DNA of 64,000 nucleotides from Methylosinus sporium. GTDB taxonomy: Bacteria > Pseudomonadota > Alphaproteobacteria > Rhizobiales > Beijerinckiaceae. Positions 28,025 to 38,224 of this stretch are shown one piece after another (position 1 is the first letter of the stretch; each line of letters begins with the position of its first letter). The notes under the pieces were generated by a model. It searched no databases and was not told the origin of the DNA. It saw only the letters and a list, made by a program, of their open reading frames with translations. Location of the stretch: assembly GCF_003113265.1 (NCBI RefSeq), contig NZ_PUIV01000013.1, positions 1 through 64,000 on the forward strand. The letters run 5' to 3'. The position numbers were made by a program, and so were the translations under genes.

Positions 28025-29731
28025 ATGACTGCCGCCACCCTCACCGATCCCTATGCCGCCCGGCCCTGGGTCGCCTCCTATCCGCCTTTCGTGCCCAGCG
28101 AGATCGACCCGGCGAGCTATTCGACGCTGGTCGACATGTTCCGCCAGAGCGTCGTCGATTTTTCCGAACGCACGGCGCTCGAGAGCTTCGGCGGCAAGCT
28201 CACCTATACGGAATTCGGCGCTGCCGCGCGCGCCGTCGCGGCCTGGCTACAGTCGCAGGGAGTCGCCAAGGGCGATCGCATCGCGATCATGGCGCCCAAT
28301 GTGATGGCCTATCCGCCCATCATCTTCGGCGTGCTGCTCGCCGGCGCGATCGTCGTCAACGTCAATCCGCTCTACACGCCCAATGAGCTCACGCATCAGA
28401 TCGACGACTCCGGCGCGCGCATGATCTTCGTGCTCGAGAATTTCGCCCATACAGTCGAAGCGGCCTGGCCGTCGATGCGGATCGAAAAAGCCGTCGTCAT
28501 CGCTCCCGGCGACCTGCTCGGCCTGCGCGGTCCTATCGTGAATTTCGTCTCGCGCTATGTGAAACGCGCCGTGCGGCGCTATCGCCTGCCGCAGAGCCTG
28601 CGCTTTTCTCGAGTGCTGCGCGCCGGCGCCTCGGCGCCATTGCGGGACGTGAACGTCGGCCCCGACGATCTCGCTTTTCTGCAATATACGGGCGGGACGA
28701 CCGGCGTCGCCAAGGGCGCCATGCTGCGGCATCGCAATGTCGCGGCCAATGTGGCGCAATCGGCAGCCTGGCTCTGCCCCTATCTGCCGACGCCGCTCGA
28801 TCAGGTGATGGTGACGGCGCTGCCGCTCTATCACATCTTCGGCCTCACCGCCTGCTGCCTGCTGATCGTGAAGATCGGCGGCTCCTGCCTGCTCATCGCC
28901 AATCCGCGCGACATCGGCGGTTTCGTGAAGACGCTACGCAAATCGCGCTTCACCATGATCTCCGGCGTCAACACGCTCTATGCGGCGCTCGCCAATCATC
29001 CGGACTTCCCGCTCGTCGATTTCTCCAATCTGATCTACTGCATCTCCGGCGGCATGGCGACGCAGGACGTCGTCGCCCGCAAATGGAAGGAAATCACCGG
29101 CCATCCGATCATCGAAGGCTACGGCCTTTCGGAGACCTCGCCGGTCATTACCTGCAACCGTCCCGATCTCGTCGAATTCTCCGGCGCGATCGGCTATCCC
29201 TATCCTTCGACGCAGGTGTCGATCCGCCTGCCCTCCGGCGAGCCGGCGCCTTTCGGCGAACGCGGCGAACTCTGCGTCAAAGGCCCGCAAGTCATGGCGG
29301 GCTATTGGAACAGGCCGGAGGAGACCGCCGCGGCGACGACGGAGGATGGTTTCCTGCGCACCGGCGACGTCGCGGTGATGACGCCCGACGGACAATTGAA
29401 GATCGTCGATCGCCTCAAGGAGATGATCCTCGTCTCCGGCTTCAACGTCTATCCCAATGAAGTCGAGAATGTGCTGACGCGCCATCCCAAGGTGAAGGAG
29501 GCCGCAGTGATAGGCGTTCCCGATCCGCATTCGGGCGAGGCGCCGCTCGCCTTCATCGTGCCGCGCGACGCCGACGTCACCGGGAAGGAGCTGCATGATT
29601 TCTGCCGCGAGACGCTGACGCATTACAAGGCGCCGCGCCATTTCGAATTCCGCGACAGCTTGCCCAAGACCAATGTCGGCAAGGTTTTGCGGCGCGTGCT
29701 GAAGGAGGAGTATCTGGCGCGCGGCAAATAG
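28025..29731 (+). CDS. fadD: Long-chain fatty acid-CoA ligase, FadD-like
   Basis: ATP-dependent acyl-CoA synthetase of the ANL superfamily, 568 residues. The AMP-binding P-loop YTGGTTGVAKGAML is near residue 223, GYGLSETSPVIT near 370, the hinge TGDVAVMTPDGQLKIVDRLKEMI near 440-465, and the catalytic lysine in KTNVGKVLRR near 557. The start at 28025 follows GGAGG at 28013-28017 by seven bases; an in-frame upstream start at 27974 lacks a site. It ends 18 bp from the convergent bioA. The acyl-chain preference cannot be read. Confidence 0.9.
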   Translation: MTAATLTDPYAARPWVASYPPFVPSEIDPASYSTLVDMFRQSVVDFSERTALESFGGKLTYTEFGAAARAVAAWLQSQGVAKGDRIAIMAPNVMAYPPIIFGVLLAGAIVVNVNPLYTPNELTHQIDDSGARMIFVLENFAHTVEAAWPSMRIEKAVVIAPGDLLGLRGPIVNFVSRYVKRAVRRYRLPQSLRFSRVLRAGASAPLRDVNVGPDDLAFLQYTGGTTGVAKGAMLRHRNVAANVAQSAAWLCPYLPTPLDQVMVTALPLYHIFGLTACCLLIVKIGGSCLLIANPRDIGGFVKTLRKSRFTMISGVNTLYAALANHPDFPLVDFSNLIYCISGGMATQDVVARKWKEITGHPIIEGYGLSETSPVITCNRPDLVEFSGAIGYPYPSTQVSIRLPSGEPAPFGERGELCVKGPQVMAGYWNRPEETAAATTEDGFLRTGDVAVMTPDGQLKIVDRLKEMILVSGFNVYPNEVENVLTRHPKVKEAAVIGVPDPHSGEAPLAFIVPRDADVTGKELHDFCRETLTHYKAPRHFEFRDSLPKTNVGKVLRRVLKEEYLARGK

Positions 29732-29749
29732 GGCGGAGCGCGCGAATTT

Positions 29750-31006
29750 TCAGCCGAAGCGATCTCCCGCCTCGTCGATCGCCGCATAGAGCGCGTCGAG
29801 CTCGCTCGGCTCTATGCAATAGGGCGGCAATATGTAGATCGTATTGCCGAGCGGGCGCAGCAGCAGTCCGCGCGAGATGAAGAACTCATAGAGTTCTGGA
29901 CCGATCGTCGCCAGATAGCCCGCGTCGCGGACGCGCAGATCGAGCGCCGCGATCGTACCGATGCGCCGCGCATTGGTGAAGCGCGCATCATTGGCGAAAG
30001 GCAGCAGCCGTTCCTCCTGCATCGCCGCCAGTCGCGCGATGCGGCCGCGCACATCCTCGCTCTCCCATATTTCGAGATTGGCGAGCGCCGCGGCGCAGGC
30101 GATCGGATTTGCGGTGAAAGAGCTCGAATGAAAAAAGGTGCGCGAGCGATCCGTCGAATAATGCGCCTGAAAAATCTCCTCCGCGCACATCGTCACGGCG
30201 AGCGGCAATGATCCGCCGGTTATACCCTTCGCATAGCAGGCGATATCGGGAACGATTCCCGCCTGCTCGCAGGCGAACAGCGTTCCGGTGCGGCCGAAGC
30301 CGGTCATCACCTCATCGGCGACGAAGAGCACGCCATGAGACGCGCAAATGCGCCGCATCTCGCGCAGCGTATCGGCGCCGTAAACGAGCATTCCGCCCGC
30401 GCCGAGCACGAGCGGCTCGACGACCAAAGCCGCGGCGTCCGCGCTGCGGCAGGCGGCCTCCAGCGCATCCAATGTCGCCTGCTCGCGGCCGACGCTCGGA
30501 AAGGGAATGCGCGTCACATCGAAGAGCAGCGGCTCATAGGCGGCGTTGAAGACGGAGCGCGCGCCGGTCGACATGGCGCCGATGGTGTCGCCGTGATAGC
30601 CGTGCTCTAGCGCGATGATGCGATTGCGCGCGACGCCGCGATTGCGGAAATAGCCGAGCGCCATTTTGATCGCGACCTCCACAGAGGTGGAGCCGCTGTC
30701 GGAATAGAACACATGATCGAGACCGGGCGCAGTCAGCGCGACCAGCCGGCGCGCCAGCGCTTCTGCGGGCTCGTGCGTGAAGCCGGCGAAGATGACCTGA
30801 TCGAGCCGGTCCGCCTGATCCTTGATCGCCTGCACGATTTTGGGATGGCGATGGCCATGGGTGATGACCCACCAGGAGGAGATGGCGTCGAGAATGCGGC
30901 GTCCGTCGGCGCATTCGAGCCAGGCCCCCTCACCGCGCGCGACGTGGATCGCCCGGGCTTGCAGCGCGTGCTGGGTGAAAGGCCGCCAAATCGGCGAATC
31001 TGTCAT
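29750..31006 (-). CDS. bioA: Adenosylmethionine-8-amino-7-oxononanoate aminotransferase BioA
   Basis: PLP enzyme that converts 8-amino-7-oxononanoate (KAPA) to 7,8-diaminopelargonate with SAM as amino donor. The 418-residue protein shows IWRPFTQH at the N-terminus, [10 protein letters not shown] (about 43-52), [12 protein letters not shown] (about 135-146), the [11 protein letters not shown] aspartate motif (231-241) and PLP lysine K260 in YAKGITGG. The start overlaps the bioD stop by four bases. The longer open frame upstream is the shadow of bioD. Gene order bioF-bioD-bioA on the minus strand is a classic biotin operon; bioB is not in the window. Confidence 0.95.
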   Translation of the reverse strand: MTDSPIWRPFTQHALQARAIHVARGEGAWLECADGRRILDAISSWWVITHGHRHPKIVQAIKDQADRLDQVIFAGFTHEPAEALARRLVALTAPGLDHVFYSDSGSTSVEVAIKMALGYFRNRGVARNRIIALEHGYHGDTIGAMSTGARSVFNAAYEPLLFDVTRIPFPSVGREQATLDALEAACRSADAAALVVEPLVLGAGGMLVYGADTLREMRRICASHGVLFVADEVMTGFGRTGTLFACEQAGIVPDIACYAKGITGGSLPLAVTMCAEEIFQAHYSTDRSRTFFHSSSFTANPIACAAALANLEIWESEDVRGRIARLAAMQEERLLPFANDARFTNARRIGTIAALDLRVRDAGYLATIGPELYEFFISRGLLLRPLGNTIYILPPYCIEPSELDALYAAIDEAGDRFG

Positions 31007-31653
31007 TTCGAGCTCCCGGAGAGCTGTGAAGTCGCAGCGAAATCGGCGAGGCGAAACTGCGCGAGAAAAGACCAGCTCAACCTCTCCGCGTCGAGAGGCG
31101 CGACGAAAGGCAGGCGGCCGAGAATGCGCGCGCCGGAAATATTCGCGATCGTTTCCTGCGTGTCGACGTTCGCCTCGCCGATGAAGACGACGCCGAGAAC
31201 GGGAATCTCGCGACGGCGCAAAGCCTCCAGAGACAATAGGCTGTGATTGATCGTCCCGAGCGTGGTGCGCGCGCAGAGCACGACCGGAAGCCGCCAGCGC
31301 GCGAGAAGCTCGATCGTCGAGAAATTTTCCGTCAGCGGCGTCATCAGGCCGCCGGCCGTCTCGACGACGAGCGGCGCGCGATCCGGCGGAGCGAGACGCT
31401 CGACGTCGATCGTGACGCCGTCGAGGCGCGCGGCGAGATGCGGCGACGCGGGCGTCGTCAGACGATAGGCCTCCGGCAAGAGCCGCTCTGCGGCGAGGCC
31501 CGACAGCCGCGCCACGATCATCGTGTCCGTTTCGCCCTCGAGGCCCGACTGCACGGGCTTCCAATAATAGGCGCCGAGCGCGCCGGCGAGCGCGGCGGAG
31601 AACACGGTCTTGCCGACATTGGTGTCGGTCCCGGCGACGACGAAGCGCGTCAT
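31003..31653 (-). CDS. bioD: Dethiobiotin synthetase BioD
   Basis: ATP-dependent carboxylation of 7,8-diaminopelargonate to dethiobiotin. The 216-residue protein has the P-loop variant [15 protein letters not shown] at about residues 8-22, the substrate lysine in YWKPVQSG near 34-41, and [11 protein letters not shown] near 97-107. Length is normal. It is coupled by four-base overlaps to bioF upstream and bioA downstream. Confidence 0.95.
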   Translation of the reverse strand: MTRFVVAGTDTNVGKTVFSAALAGALGAYYWKPVQSGLEGETDTMIVARLSGLAAERLLPEAYRLTTPASPHLAARLDGVTIDVERLAPPDRAPLVVETAGGLMTPLTENFSTIELLARWRLPVVLCARTTLGTINHSLLSLEALRRREIPVLGVVFIGEANVDTQETIANISGARILGRLPFVAPLDAERLSWSFLAQFRLADFAATSQLSGSSK

Positions 31654-32780
31654 GCCGGAAGACTCGCCAGCGCATGGGCGAGATCTTCGACCATCGCGAC
31701 GATCTGCGCCTCGCTCACATGCAGCGTGAGCGAGATGCGCAGCCGCGCCGATCCTTCCGCCACAGTGGGCGGGCGGATGGCGCGAATGTCATAGCCCTGC
31801 GCCTGCATCGCTGCGGCGAGCGCCAGCGCGCGGGCGTTGTCGCCGACGATGACCGGCGTGATCTGCGATTGCGAGGGCGCCAATCCCAGCGCCTGCAACT
31901 CACGCGCGGCCACGGCGACGCGCGAACGCAATGCGACGCGGCGTCCTTCCGCGCGCGCGACGATCGGCAGAGCGGCGCGCACGCAGGCGGCGACGAGCGG
32001 CGACGGCGCCGTGGCGAAGATGAACTGTCTGCTGCGGTTGATGAGAAATTCGCGCAGCGCGGCGGGCAGCAGAACGAGGCCGCCGGAGGCGCCGAGCGCC
32101 TTGCCGCATGTGTGTAGAGTGACGACGTTCTCACGCCCCTCGAGCGCGGCGGCGAGGCCGCGTCCCTCCGGCCCATAGACGCCCGTCGCATGGGCTTCGT
32201 CGATGACGAGAAACGCCTCGTGACGCGCGGCGATCTCGGCGAGAGAGTCGAGCGGCGCGAAATCGCCGTCCATGCTGTAGAGGCTCTCGACGACGATCCA
32301 GGGCCGGCCCGCGCCGCCGGCGCGCCGCCATGCCGCGATCTCGTCCTCGAATGCGTCGGCGTCATTGTGCAGAGCCGCGACGCTCGGCGCGCGCGAGAGG
32401 CGCATCCCCTCATGCGCGCTGGCGTGCACCAGCGCGTCATGGACGATGAGATCGCCCTTTTGCGGCAAGGTCGAGAGCAGCGCCTCATTGGCGGAGAAGC
32501 CTCCGCCGAAAAAGAGCGCGCTCTCGGCGTGAAAGAAGGCCGCCGCCTCGCGCTCCAGCGCCTCGTGCTCCTCATGATTGCCGCGCAGCAGCCGCGAGCC
32601 GCCGGCGCCGATTGGAACGCCGCGCGCCAGCGCCGCCGCCGCGGCCTCGCTATGCTCCTGCGATTCGGCGAGCGCGAGAAAATCATTGGAGCTGAAGTCG
32701 AGTCCGCGACGCGGCGACAGCGCGCGCAGCCGATCCTGCGCGGCGAGGCTCGCGAGGTCCGCGGCATAGAAGTCGAGCAT
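31650..32780 (-). CDS. bioF: 8-amino-7-oxononanoate synthase BioF
   Basis: PLP-dependent alpha-oxoamine synthase condensing pimeloyl-ACP/CoA with alanine. From the chosen ATG at 32780 the protein has 376 residues, with [12 protein letters not shown] near 26-37, [19 protein letters not shown] near 58-76, [10 protein letters not shown] (194-203) and PLP lysine K227 in [12 protein letters not shown]. The ATG follows GCGAGG; upstream starts to 32858 would add a 26-residue tail without conserved features. It is the first gene of the bio operon. I looked for BioR- and BirA-type operators in the 210-bp gap to the next gene and saw none. Confidence 0.94.
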   Translation of the reverse strand: MLDFYAADLASLAAQDRLRALSPRRGLDFSSNDFLALAESQEHSEAAAAALARGVPIGAGGSRLLRGNHEEHEALEREAAAFFHAESALFFGGGFSANEALLSTLPQKGDLIVHDALVHASAHEGMRLSRAPSVAALHNDADAFEDEIAAWRRAGGAGRPWIVVESLYSMDGDFAPLDSLAEIAARHEAFLVIDEAHATGVYGPEGRGLAAALEGRENVVTLHTCGKALGASGGLVLLPAALREFLINRSRQFIFATAPSPLVAACVRAALPIVARAEGRRVALRSRVAVAARELQALGLAPSQSQITPVIVGDNARALALAAAMQAQGYDIRAIRPPTVAEGSARLRISLTLHVSEAQIVAMVEDLAHALASLPA

Positions 32781-32990
32781 TCGGGCCTCGCGCTGATCTG
32801 TCGTCACTCGACGCTTCCCGAGCGGTTCGGGGCTTGCCTCGAAAGGCGCGACTTCCATCGCGCCGGAGTGGCGGTTACATAGCCGGGCGGCGACGGGACG
32901 GCAAGAAAGCCCGCCGGCTCGCTTTTCAATAGAATCGCAGCTTGAAATTCATAGGCGCCAACGCGATCTGAGCAGAAAGAGGGTTCCTCC

Positions 32991-33476
32991 ATGTCACAGG
33001 ACGACAGCCGAACCGAGGCGGAACCGCCGTCTCGCATCCCGTGGCCGCCGCTGCTGCTCCTCACGGCGATCGCCGGCGGGGCGCTGCTCGACGCGCTTCT
33101 CCCTCTCTCCGAGGGCGCTTGGCCGCCGAGCCTGCGCGTCGTCGGCGGCCTCATCGTCGCGCTGGCGCTCGCCAATGATCTGTGGTGCGCTTCGCTGATG
33201 CGTCGGCAAGGCACGACGCTCCGGCCCGACCGCCCCGTCTCCAGCCTCGTCACCGCAGGCCCCTATCAATGGTCGCGCAACCCCATCTACGTGGCGAATG
33301 TAGCGCTGGTCGTCGGGCTCGGCCTCGCGCTCGGCTCCGTATGGATGCTCTTGCTCACGCCCGCCATGGCCATTCTGCTCCGGCAACTGGCCATAGAACC
33401 GGAAGAGCGCCATTTGTCGCAGCGGTTCGGCGCGGAATTCGACGCCTATGCCGCGAAAGTCCGGCGCTGGCTGTAG
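32991..33476 (+). CDS. Isoprenylcysteine carboxyl methyltransferase-like membrane protein
   Basis: A 161-residue integral membrane protein with about four helices and the ICMT/PEMT-type motif [20 protein letters not shown] (about residues 89-108) and the C-terminal [25 protein letters not shown]. Bacterial members are predicted SAM-dependent methyltransferases of unknown substrate, often beside metal transport genes. It precedes copA by 26 bp on the same strand, so the two are probably one operon. Confidence 0.82.
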   Translation: MSQDDSRTEAEPPSRIPWPPLLLLTAIAGGALLDALLPLSEGAWPPSLRVVGGLIVALALANDLWCASLMRRQGTTLRPDRPVSSLVTAGPYQWSRNPIYVANVALVVGLGLALGSVWMLLLTPAMAILLRQLAIEPEERHLSQRFGAEFDAYAAKVRRWL

Positions 33477-33502
33477 ACTGGCGCGGGAGAGGAGCGAACC
33501 CC

Positions 33503-36283
33503 ATGGCCGACGCCGCGACGAGCGCAAATTCGTCCGCCGATGCGCATCTTTCGTTCGGCGTGCGCGGAATGACCTGCGCCTCCTGCGTCGCCCATGTCGA
33601 AAAGGCGCTGCGCGGCGCGCCGGGCGTGCTCTCGGCCTCGGTCAATCTCGCGACAGAGCGCGCCGCTGTCGCGCTCACGCCCGCCGCGGACATCGCGCTG
33701 CTCGCCCGGGCGGTGGAGGAGGCCGGCTATGAGCCCGCCGTCGAGACGATCGAGTTCGGCGTCGGCGGCATGACCTGCGCCTCCTGCGTCGCCCATGTCG
33801 AAAAAGCGTTGCGCGCCGTCCCCGGCGTGATCGGCGCCGAGGTCAATCTCGCCACGGATCGGGCGCGGGTGCGCGCGCTCGGCGGCGGCGATCTCGGTAA
33901 AGCGCTGCGCCGCGCCGTGGCGGAAGCCGGATACGAGCCGCGCGAGCTCGAGACGGGCGCGAAGGCCGCCGACCGCGAGAAGGACGCGCGCGAGCAGGAG
34001 GCGGTGTCGCTGCGCAAGCGACTCATCGTCGCGGCGGCGCTGAGCGCGCCGGTCGTCTTCCTCGAGATGGGCGCGCATACGATACCAGGACTCGGCGATT
34101 GGTTGATGGCCGCTATCGGCCATCAGACCATTCGCTACATCTCCTTCGCGCTGGCGACTCTGGTTCTCGCCGGGCCGGGACGTCCCTTCTACGAGAAGGG
34201 CCTGCCCTCGCTCTGGCGCGGCCATCCGGATATGAACTCGCTCGTCGCCATCGGCACGATGAGCGCCTATCTCTATTCGGTCGTCGCCACTTTCGCCCCT
34301 GTCCTGCTGCCGCATGGCGCGGCCGATGTCTATTATGAATCGGCCGTCGTCATTATCACGCTGATCCTCTTCGGCCGCACGCTGGAGGCGCGCGCCAAGG
34401 GCCGCACGTCGGAGGCGATCCGCGCCCTGGTGGCCCTACAGCCCAAGACCGCACGCGTGCTGCGCGGCGCCGAGCAGATCGAGCTGCCGATCGACGATAT
34501 CGTCGTCGGCGATCTCGTCGCCGTGCGGCCGGGCGAGCGCATAGCGACGGATGGCGTGGTCGTGGACGGGGCCTCTCACGTCGACGAATCTATGATCACC
34601 GGCGAGCCGGCGCCCGTGGGCAAGCGCAAAGGCTCGGAAGTGACCGGCGCCACGGTGAACGCCACCGGCGCCTTCACCTTTCGCGCGACGCGCGTCGGCG
34701 CGGATACTGTGCTCGCCGGCGTCATTCGCATGGTGGAGCAGGCGCAGGGCGCCAAGCTGCCGATTCAGGCGCTGGTCGATCGCGTGACCGGCGTCTTCGT
34801 GCCCGCCGTTCTCGCCATCGCCTATCTCACCTTTTTGGCGTGGCTCGCCTTCGGCCCACAGCGCGACTCCTCTTACGCGCTGGTGGCCGCCGTCGCCGTT
34901 CTCATCATCGCCTGTCCTTGCGCCATGGGACTGGCGACGCCCGCCGCCATCATGACGGGCACGGGACGCGCGGCCGAGCTCGGCATTTTGTTCCGCAAGG
35001 GCGAGGCCTTGCAGAGCCTGCGCGATGTGACGCTGATCGCCTTCGACAAGACCGGCACGCTGACGCGCGGCAAGCCGGAGCTGACCGATCTGGAGGCCGC
35101 GCCCGACGTCGAGCCGAATGAGGCGCTGCGGCTCGCCGCCAGCGTCGAGGCGCGCTCGGAACATCCGATCGCCGGCGCTCTGGTCGCCGCCGCCAAGGCG
35201 CGCGGGCTTTCCCTCGTCGAGGCGCGAGACTTTGCGGCGACGCCCGGCATGGGCGTCGAGGCGAGCGCCGACGGGCGGAAGATCGCCGTCGGCGCGGCCC
35301 GCTTCATGGCGACGCTCGGGCTCGATATCAGCGCATTCGAGACGACCGCGGCGCAGCTCTCGGCGGAGGGCAAGACGCCGCTCTATGTCGCGATCGACGG
35401 AAAGCCGGCGGCCATTCTCTGCGTCGCCGACGCGCTCGAGGAGACCAGCGTCGCGGCGGTCGCCGCTCTGCACGCGCAGGGCGTCGCCACGGCGATGATC
35501 ACCGGCGACGACGAGCGCGCGGCGCGCGCCATTGCCGCGAAGCTCGGCATGGACGAGGTGATCGCCGGCGTGCTGCCGGACGGCAAGGTGGCGGCGCTCC
35601 AGCGCCTGCGCGCGGGGCGCAAGATCGCCTTTGTCGGCGATGGCGTCAATGACGCGCCGGCGCTCGCCGCCGCCGATGTCGGAATCGCCATCGGCACCGG
35701 AACCGACATTGCGATAGAGGCCGCCGATGTCGTGCTGATGTCCGGCCATGTGTCCAAAGTGCCGGCCGCGCTCGCGCTCTCGCGCGCGACCATGCGCAAT
35801 ATCGCGCAGAATCTCTTCTGGGCTTTCGCCTATAATGTGATTCTGATTCCCGTCGCGGCGGGCGCGCTCTATCCGTTCAATGGAACGCTGCTCTCTCCCA
35901 TGCTCGCCGCCGGCGCCATGGCCTTTTCCAGCGTCTTCGTGCTGACGAACGCGCTGCGGCTGCGGCGCTTCCGGCCGCCAGTGGAGGCGAGCGCGACGAG
36001 AGCGGAAACGACGAGCGGCTCTGAGAGCGAGCCCGAAGGCTCGCATTCACAGGAATCCCGAGAGGAGGAAAACGAGATGACGACGACGTTCGACGTTCAG
36101 GAAATGTCCTGCGGCAAATGCGTGAAGCATGTGACCGAGGCGGTGCAGAAGGCCGAGCCGCAGGCGCAGGTGAAGGTCGATCTCGCCACCGGCAAGGTGG
36201 AGGTCTCGCCCTCGCCCGAGGATCCGGAAGCCCTCGCCAAGATCATCACCGACGCCGGCTATCCGGCGCGGGTCGCGGCCTGA
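33503..36283 (+). CDS. copA: Copper-exporting P1B-type ATPase CopA with C-terminal CopZ-like domain
   Basis: Inner-membrane Cu(I) exporter, 926 residues. Order: HMA domain 1 (GMTCASC at 22-28), HMA domain 2 (GMTCASC at 89-95), helices, actuator TGE at 366-368, the CPC metal site at 471-473, phosphorylation site DKTGT at 515-519, GDGVNDAP hinge, final helices (FAYNVILIP and [16 protein letters not shown], Cu(I)-type), then a linker and a third HMA domain (MSCGKC near 868-873). C-terminal HMA domains are unusual for CopA. The linker is encoded by a palindromic repeat, and the third HMA has its own ribosome binding site and ATG, so the fusion looks recent. Start follows AGGAG at 33490. Confidence 0.93.
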   Translation: MADAATSANSSADAHLSFGVRGMTCASCVAHVEKALRGAPGVLSASVNLATERAAVALTPAADIALLARAVEEAGYEPAVETIEFGVGGMTCASCVAHVEKALRAVPGVIGAEVNLATDRARVRALGGGDLGKALRRAVAEAGYEPRELETGAKAADREKDAREQEAVSLRKRLIVAAALSAPVVFLEMGAHTIPGLGDWLMAAIGHQTIRYISFALATLVLAGPGRPFYEKGLPSLWRGHPDMNSLVAIGTMSAYLYSVVATFAPVLLPHGAADVYYESAVVIITLILFGRTLEARAKGRTSEAIRALVALQPKTARVLRGAEQIELPIDDIVVGDLVAVRPGERIATDGVVVDGASHVDESMITGEPAPVGKRKGSEVTGATVNATGAFTFRATRVGADTVLAGVIRMVEQAQGAKLPIQALVDRVTGVFVPAVLAIAYLTFLAWLAFGPQRDSSYALVAAVAVLIIACPCAMGLATPAAIMTGTGRAAELGILFRKGEALQSLRDVTLIAFDKTGTLTRGKPELTDLEAAPDVEPNEALRLAASVEARSEHPIAGALVAAAKARGLSLVEARDFAATPGMGVEASADGRKIAVGAARFMATLGLDISAFETTAAQLSAEGKTPLYVAIDGKPAAILCVADALEETSVAAVAALHAQGVATAMITGDDERAARAIAAKLGMDEVIAGVLPDGKVAALQRLRAGRKIAFVGDGVNDAPALAAADVGIAIGTGTDIAIEAADVVLMSGHVSKVPAALALSRATMRNIAQNLFWAFAYNVILIPVAAGALYPFNGTLLSPMLAAGAMAFSSVFVLTNALRLRRFRPPVEASATRAETTSGSESEPEGSHSQESREEENEMTTTFDVQEMSCGKCVKHVTEAVQKAEPQAQVKVDLATGKVEVSPSPEDPEALAKIITDAGYPARVAA
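36027..36044 (+). repeat. Short palindrome in the copA-copZ junction
   Basis: GCGAGCC-CGAA-GGCTCGC forms a 7-bp stem with a four-base loop. It matches the hairpin at 13844-13860 in all but one loop base. Here it is translated, encoding part of the CopA linker ([10 protein letters not shown]). A non-coding dispersed repeat in the middle of a gene suggests that it once lay between two separate genes. Confidence 0.7.
36077..36283 (+). CDS. copZ: Possible free copper chaperone CopZ from an internal start in copA
   Basis: A 68-residue HMA domain starting [20 protein letters not shown], in the same frame as the CopA C-terminus. A perfect AGGAGG (36063-36068) stands eight bases before the ATG at 36077, which is ideal spacing and far better than chance. 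A stand-alone CopZ would carry Cu(I) to CopA through its MxCxxC site. The protein has normal CopZ length. Whether it is made free, only as a CopA domain, or both cannot be told from the sequence. Confidence 0.5.
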   Translation: MTTTFDVQEMSCGKCVKHVTEAVQKAEPQAQVKVDLATGKVEVSPSPEDPEALAKIITDAGYPARVAA

Positions 36284-36293
36284 GCGCGCCCCA

Positions 36294-37157
36294 ATGGCGG
36301 GATCGCTCGCAGGCAAGACTCTGTTCATCACCGGCGCGAGCCGCGGCATCGGCCTCGCCATAGCCGAGCGCGCGGCGCGCGACGGCGCCAATGTGGCGAT
36401 AATCGCCAAAAGCGTCGCCGAACATCCCAAGCTTCCCGGGACGATCTATACAGCGGCGGCGGCCATCGAAAAGGCCGGCGGTCGCGCGCTGGCGCTGCCT
36501 TGCGACATTCGCTTCGACGCGCAAGTGGAGGAAGCCTTGGACAAGACCGCCGCCATTTTCGGCGGCGTCGACATTCTCGTCAACAATGCGAGCGCGATCG
36601 ATCTGCGCAGCGTCGAATCCATCGAGATGAAACGCTTCGATCTGATGCACCATGTCAATGCGCGCGGAACCTTTCTCTGCGCCAAGCTCGCTCTGCCCTA
36701 CTTAAAAAAATCCGCCAATCCGCACATTCTCACCCTGTCGCCGCCGCTCGACATGAACCCGCGCTGGTTCGCGCCCAATCTCGCTTACACAATGGCGAAA
36801 TATGGCATGAGCCTCGTGACCCTCGGCCTCGCGCACGAGCTCGCCGGGAAAGTGGCGGTGAATTCGCTGTGGCCGGAGACGGCGATCGCCACCACCGCGG
36901 TCGCCAATCTCCTCGGCGGCGAGGCGGCGCTGCGGCGCGCGCGCAAGCCGCAGATCGTGGCGGACGCCGCCCATGCGATATTGACGCGCGATGCCTGCGC
37001 CTGCACCGGCAATTTCTTCATCGACGTGAATGTGCTGACGCAAGAAGGCGTGACGGATTTTTCGCTTTATGCGGTCGATCCGACCATGCCGGCCATATTG
37101 GATTTCTTCCTCGACGCGCCGATCACCGCAGGCGTGCAGAAAAGCCCGTTCGGCTGA
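36294..37157 (+). CDS. SDR family oxidoreductase, HSDL2-like
   Basis: NAD(P)-dependent short-chain dehydrogenase of 287 residues. It has the TGASRGIG cofactor loop (14-21), NNAS near 96-99 and the catalytic YxxxK as YTMAK near 164-168. The long segment after the second strand (AKSVAEHPKLPGTIYTAAAAIEKAGG) and the LSPPLDMNPRWF motif identify the HSDL2-like subgroup, linked to lipid or peroxisomal-type metabolism in eukaryotes; bacterial substrate unknown. It begins 10 bp after copA, but a role in copper handling is not indicated. Confidence 0.87.
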   Translation: MAGSLAGKTLFITGASRGIGLAIAERAARDGANVAIIAKSVAEHPKLPGTIYTAAAAIEKAGGRALALPCDIRFDAQVEEALDKTAAIFGGVDILVNNASAIDLRSVESIEMKRFDLMHHVNARGTFLCAKLALPYLKKSANPHILTLSPPLDMNPRWFAPNLAYTMAKYGMSLVTLGLAHELAGKVAVNSLWPETAIATTAVANLLGGEAALRRARKPQIVADAAHAILTRDACACTGNFFIDVNVLTQEGVTDFSLYAVDPTMPAILDFFLDAPITAGVQKSPFG

Positions 37158-37165
37158 GGGGCCGC

Positions 37166-38023
37166 TCAGGCGAGCGCCGAAATTCCCGAATAGAGCGTGT
37201 AGAGCCCGACGAGGGAGATCAGCGCGCTCGAGAGATAGGGCGCCTTGGCGGCGATCTCCTCGAAGCCGGACCAGCGGCTCGAGGCGTGACGCACGCCGAG
37301 CGCGGCGGCGACGCCGACAGCGACCATTGTGATGGCGAGGCCGATGCTGAAACACAGCACCAGCGCCGCGCCGAGCGTCAGCTGGCCGAGCTGCAGGCAG
37401 AGCAGCAGCACGGTGATCGACGCCGGGCAAGGGATGAGCCCGCCGGTGAGGCCGAACAGCACGATCTGGCCCGTCGTCACATGGCGGGAGGAAAAGCGCC
37501 GCTTTATATCCTCCGCATGGGCGCGCTCATGCGCATCCATCGTCTCCTCGTCGAGGAGGAGCGACGCGCTCTGCGCGTCGGCGGCGTCATACCCGTGAGG
37601 ATGCGCATGATCGTGGTCATGCGGATGACGATGATCGTGAGCGGAGCCATGGGCGTGATCGTGCGGCTCTCGCGGCCGATGGTCGCGCCAGATGCGCCAT
37701 GTCATCCACGAGGCGACGGCGAGGATCAACACGCCGGAGGCGATCTCGAGATAAGGCTCATTGGCCTCTTCGTTCCAACGCGAGCCGAAATAGAGGCCGG
37801 CGAGCGCCACCACCCAGACGATCGCCGTGTGGGAGAGCGTCGCCGAGAGGCCGAGCAGAACGGCCTGGCCGACGGTGCCGCGCACGGCGACGATGAAAGC
37901 CGCCATCATCGTCTTGGAGTGGCCGGGCTCGAGACCGTGCAGCGCGCCGAGCGCGACCGCCGTCGGCGCGAACAGCCAGGCGTTGGCCGCGCCGTCCCGA
38001 AACAACTCCGCGATATTCGCCAT
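37166..38023 (-). CDS. rcnA: RcnA-like nickel/cobalt efflux protein
   Basis: A 285-residue inner-membrane exporter with six predicted helices. The metal motif HGLEPGHSKTMMAAFIVA is at about residues 29-46, and GGLIPCPASITVLLLCLQLGQ is the second core element. Between helices 3 and 4 is a very histidine-rich cytoplasmic loop (about residues 115-145, with HDHAHGSAHDHRHPHDHDHA), as in E. coli RcnA. No rcnR-type regulator lies next to it. It converges on the SDR gene with an 8-bp gap. Confidence 0.9.
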   Translation of the reverse strand: MANIAELFRDGAANAWLFAPTAVALGALHGLEPGHSKTMMAAFIVAVRGTVGQAVLLGLSATLSHTAIVWVVALAGLYFGSRWNEEANEPYLEIASGVLILAVASWMTWRIWRDHRPREPHDHAHGSAHDHRHPHDHDHAHPHGYDAADAQSASLLLDEETMDAHERAHAEDIKRRFSSRHVTTGQIVLFGLTGGLIPCPASITVLLLCLQLGQLTLGAALVLCFSIGLAITMVAVGVAAALGVRHASSRWSGFEEIAAKAPYLSSALISLVGLYTLYSGISALA

Positions 38024-38074
38024 GCGCCCTCAATTCTCCGCCCGAGGCATATACTGATTTTCCGCCCGCCCGTT

Positions 38075-38103
38075 AAGGCCCCCGCCGCGACGACGGGCCT
38101 TTT
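38075..38103 (+). terminator. Terminator-like hairpin between rcnA and the CHAD gene
   Basis: AAGGCCC (38075-38081) pairs with GGGCCTT (38095-38101) around a 13-nt loop, followed by TT and a short run. It has a terminator look on the plus strand, but no plus-strand gene lies just upstream. On the minus strand it sits about 50-80 nt before the rcnA start, so it might fold in the rcnA leader. Weak evidence. Confidence 0.3.
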
Positions 38104-38224
38104 CCCGCGGTAGGATGAATAGAGAACGGCCGTTTCCACCATATCTAATGGAGCGGCCTCCCCTTGACCGGCTCGCTCGGAGAGCCGAAACTCGCCGCAT
38201 CGAGCTCGAAAACCTCACGGTTTC

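Noticed and set aside
29750-31675. bioA frame extended to 641 codons
   Set aside because: The extra part overlaps bioD out of frame; the ATG overlapping the bioD stop gives the standard BioA N-terminus.
32781-32990. BioR or BirA operator upstream of bioF
   Set aside because: No TTATNNATAA-type BioR palindrome or BirA half-sites are present in the gap.
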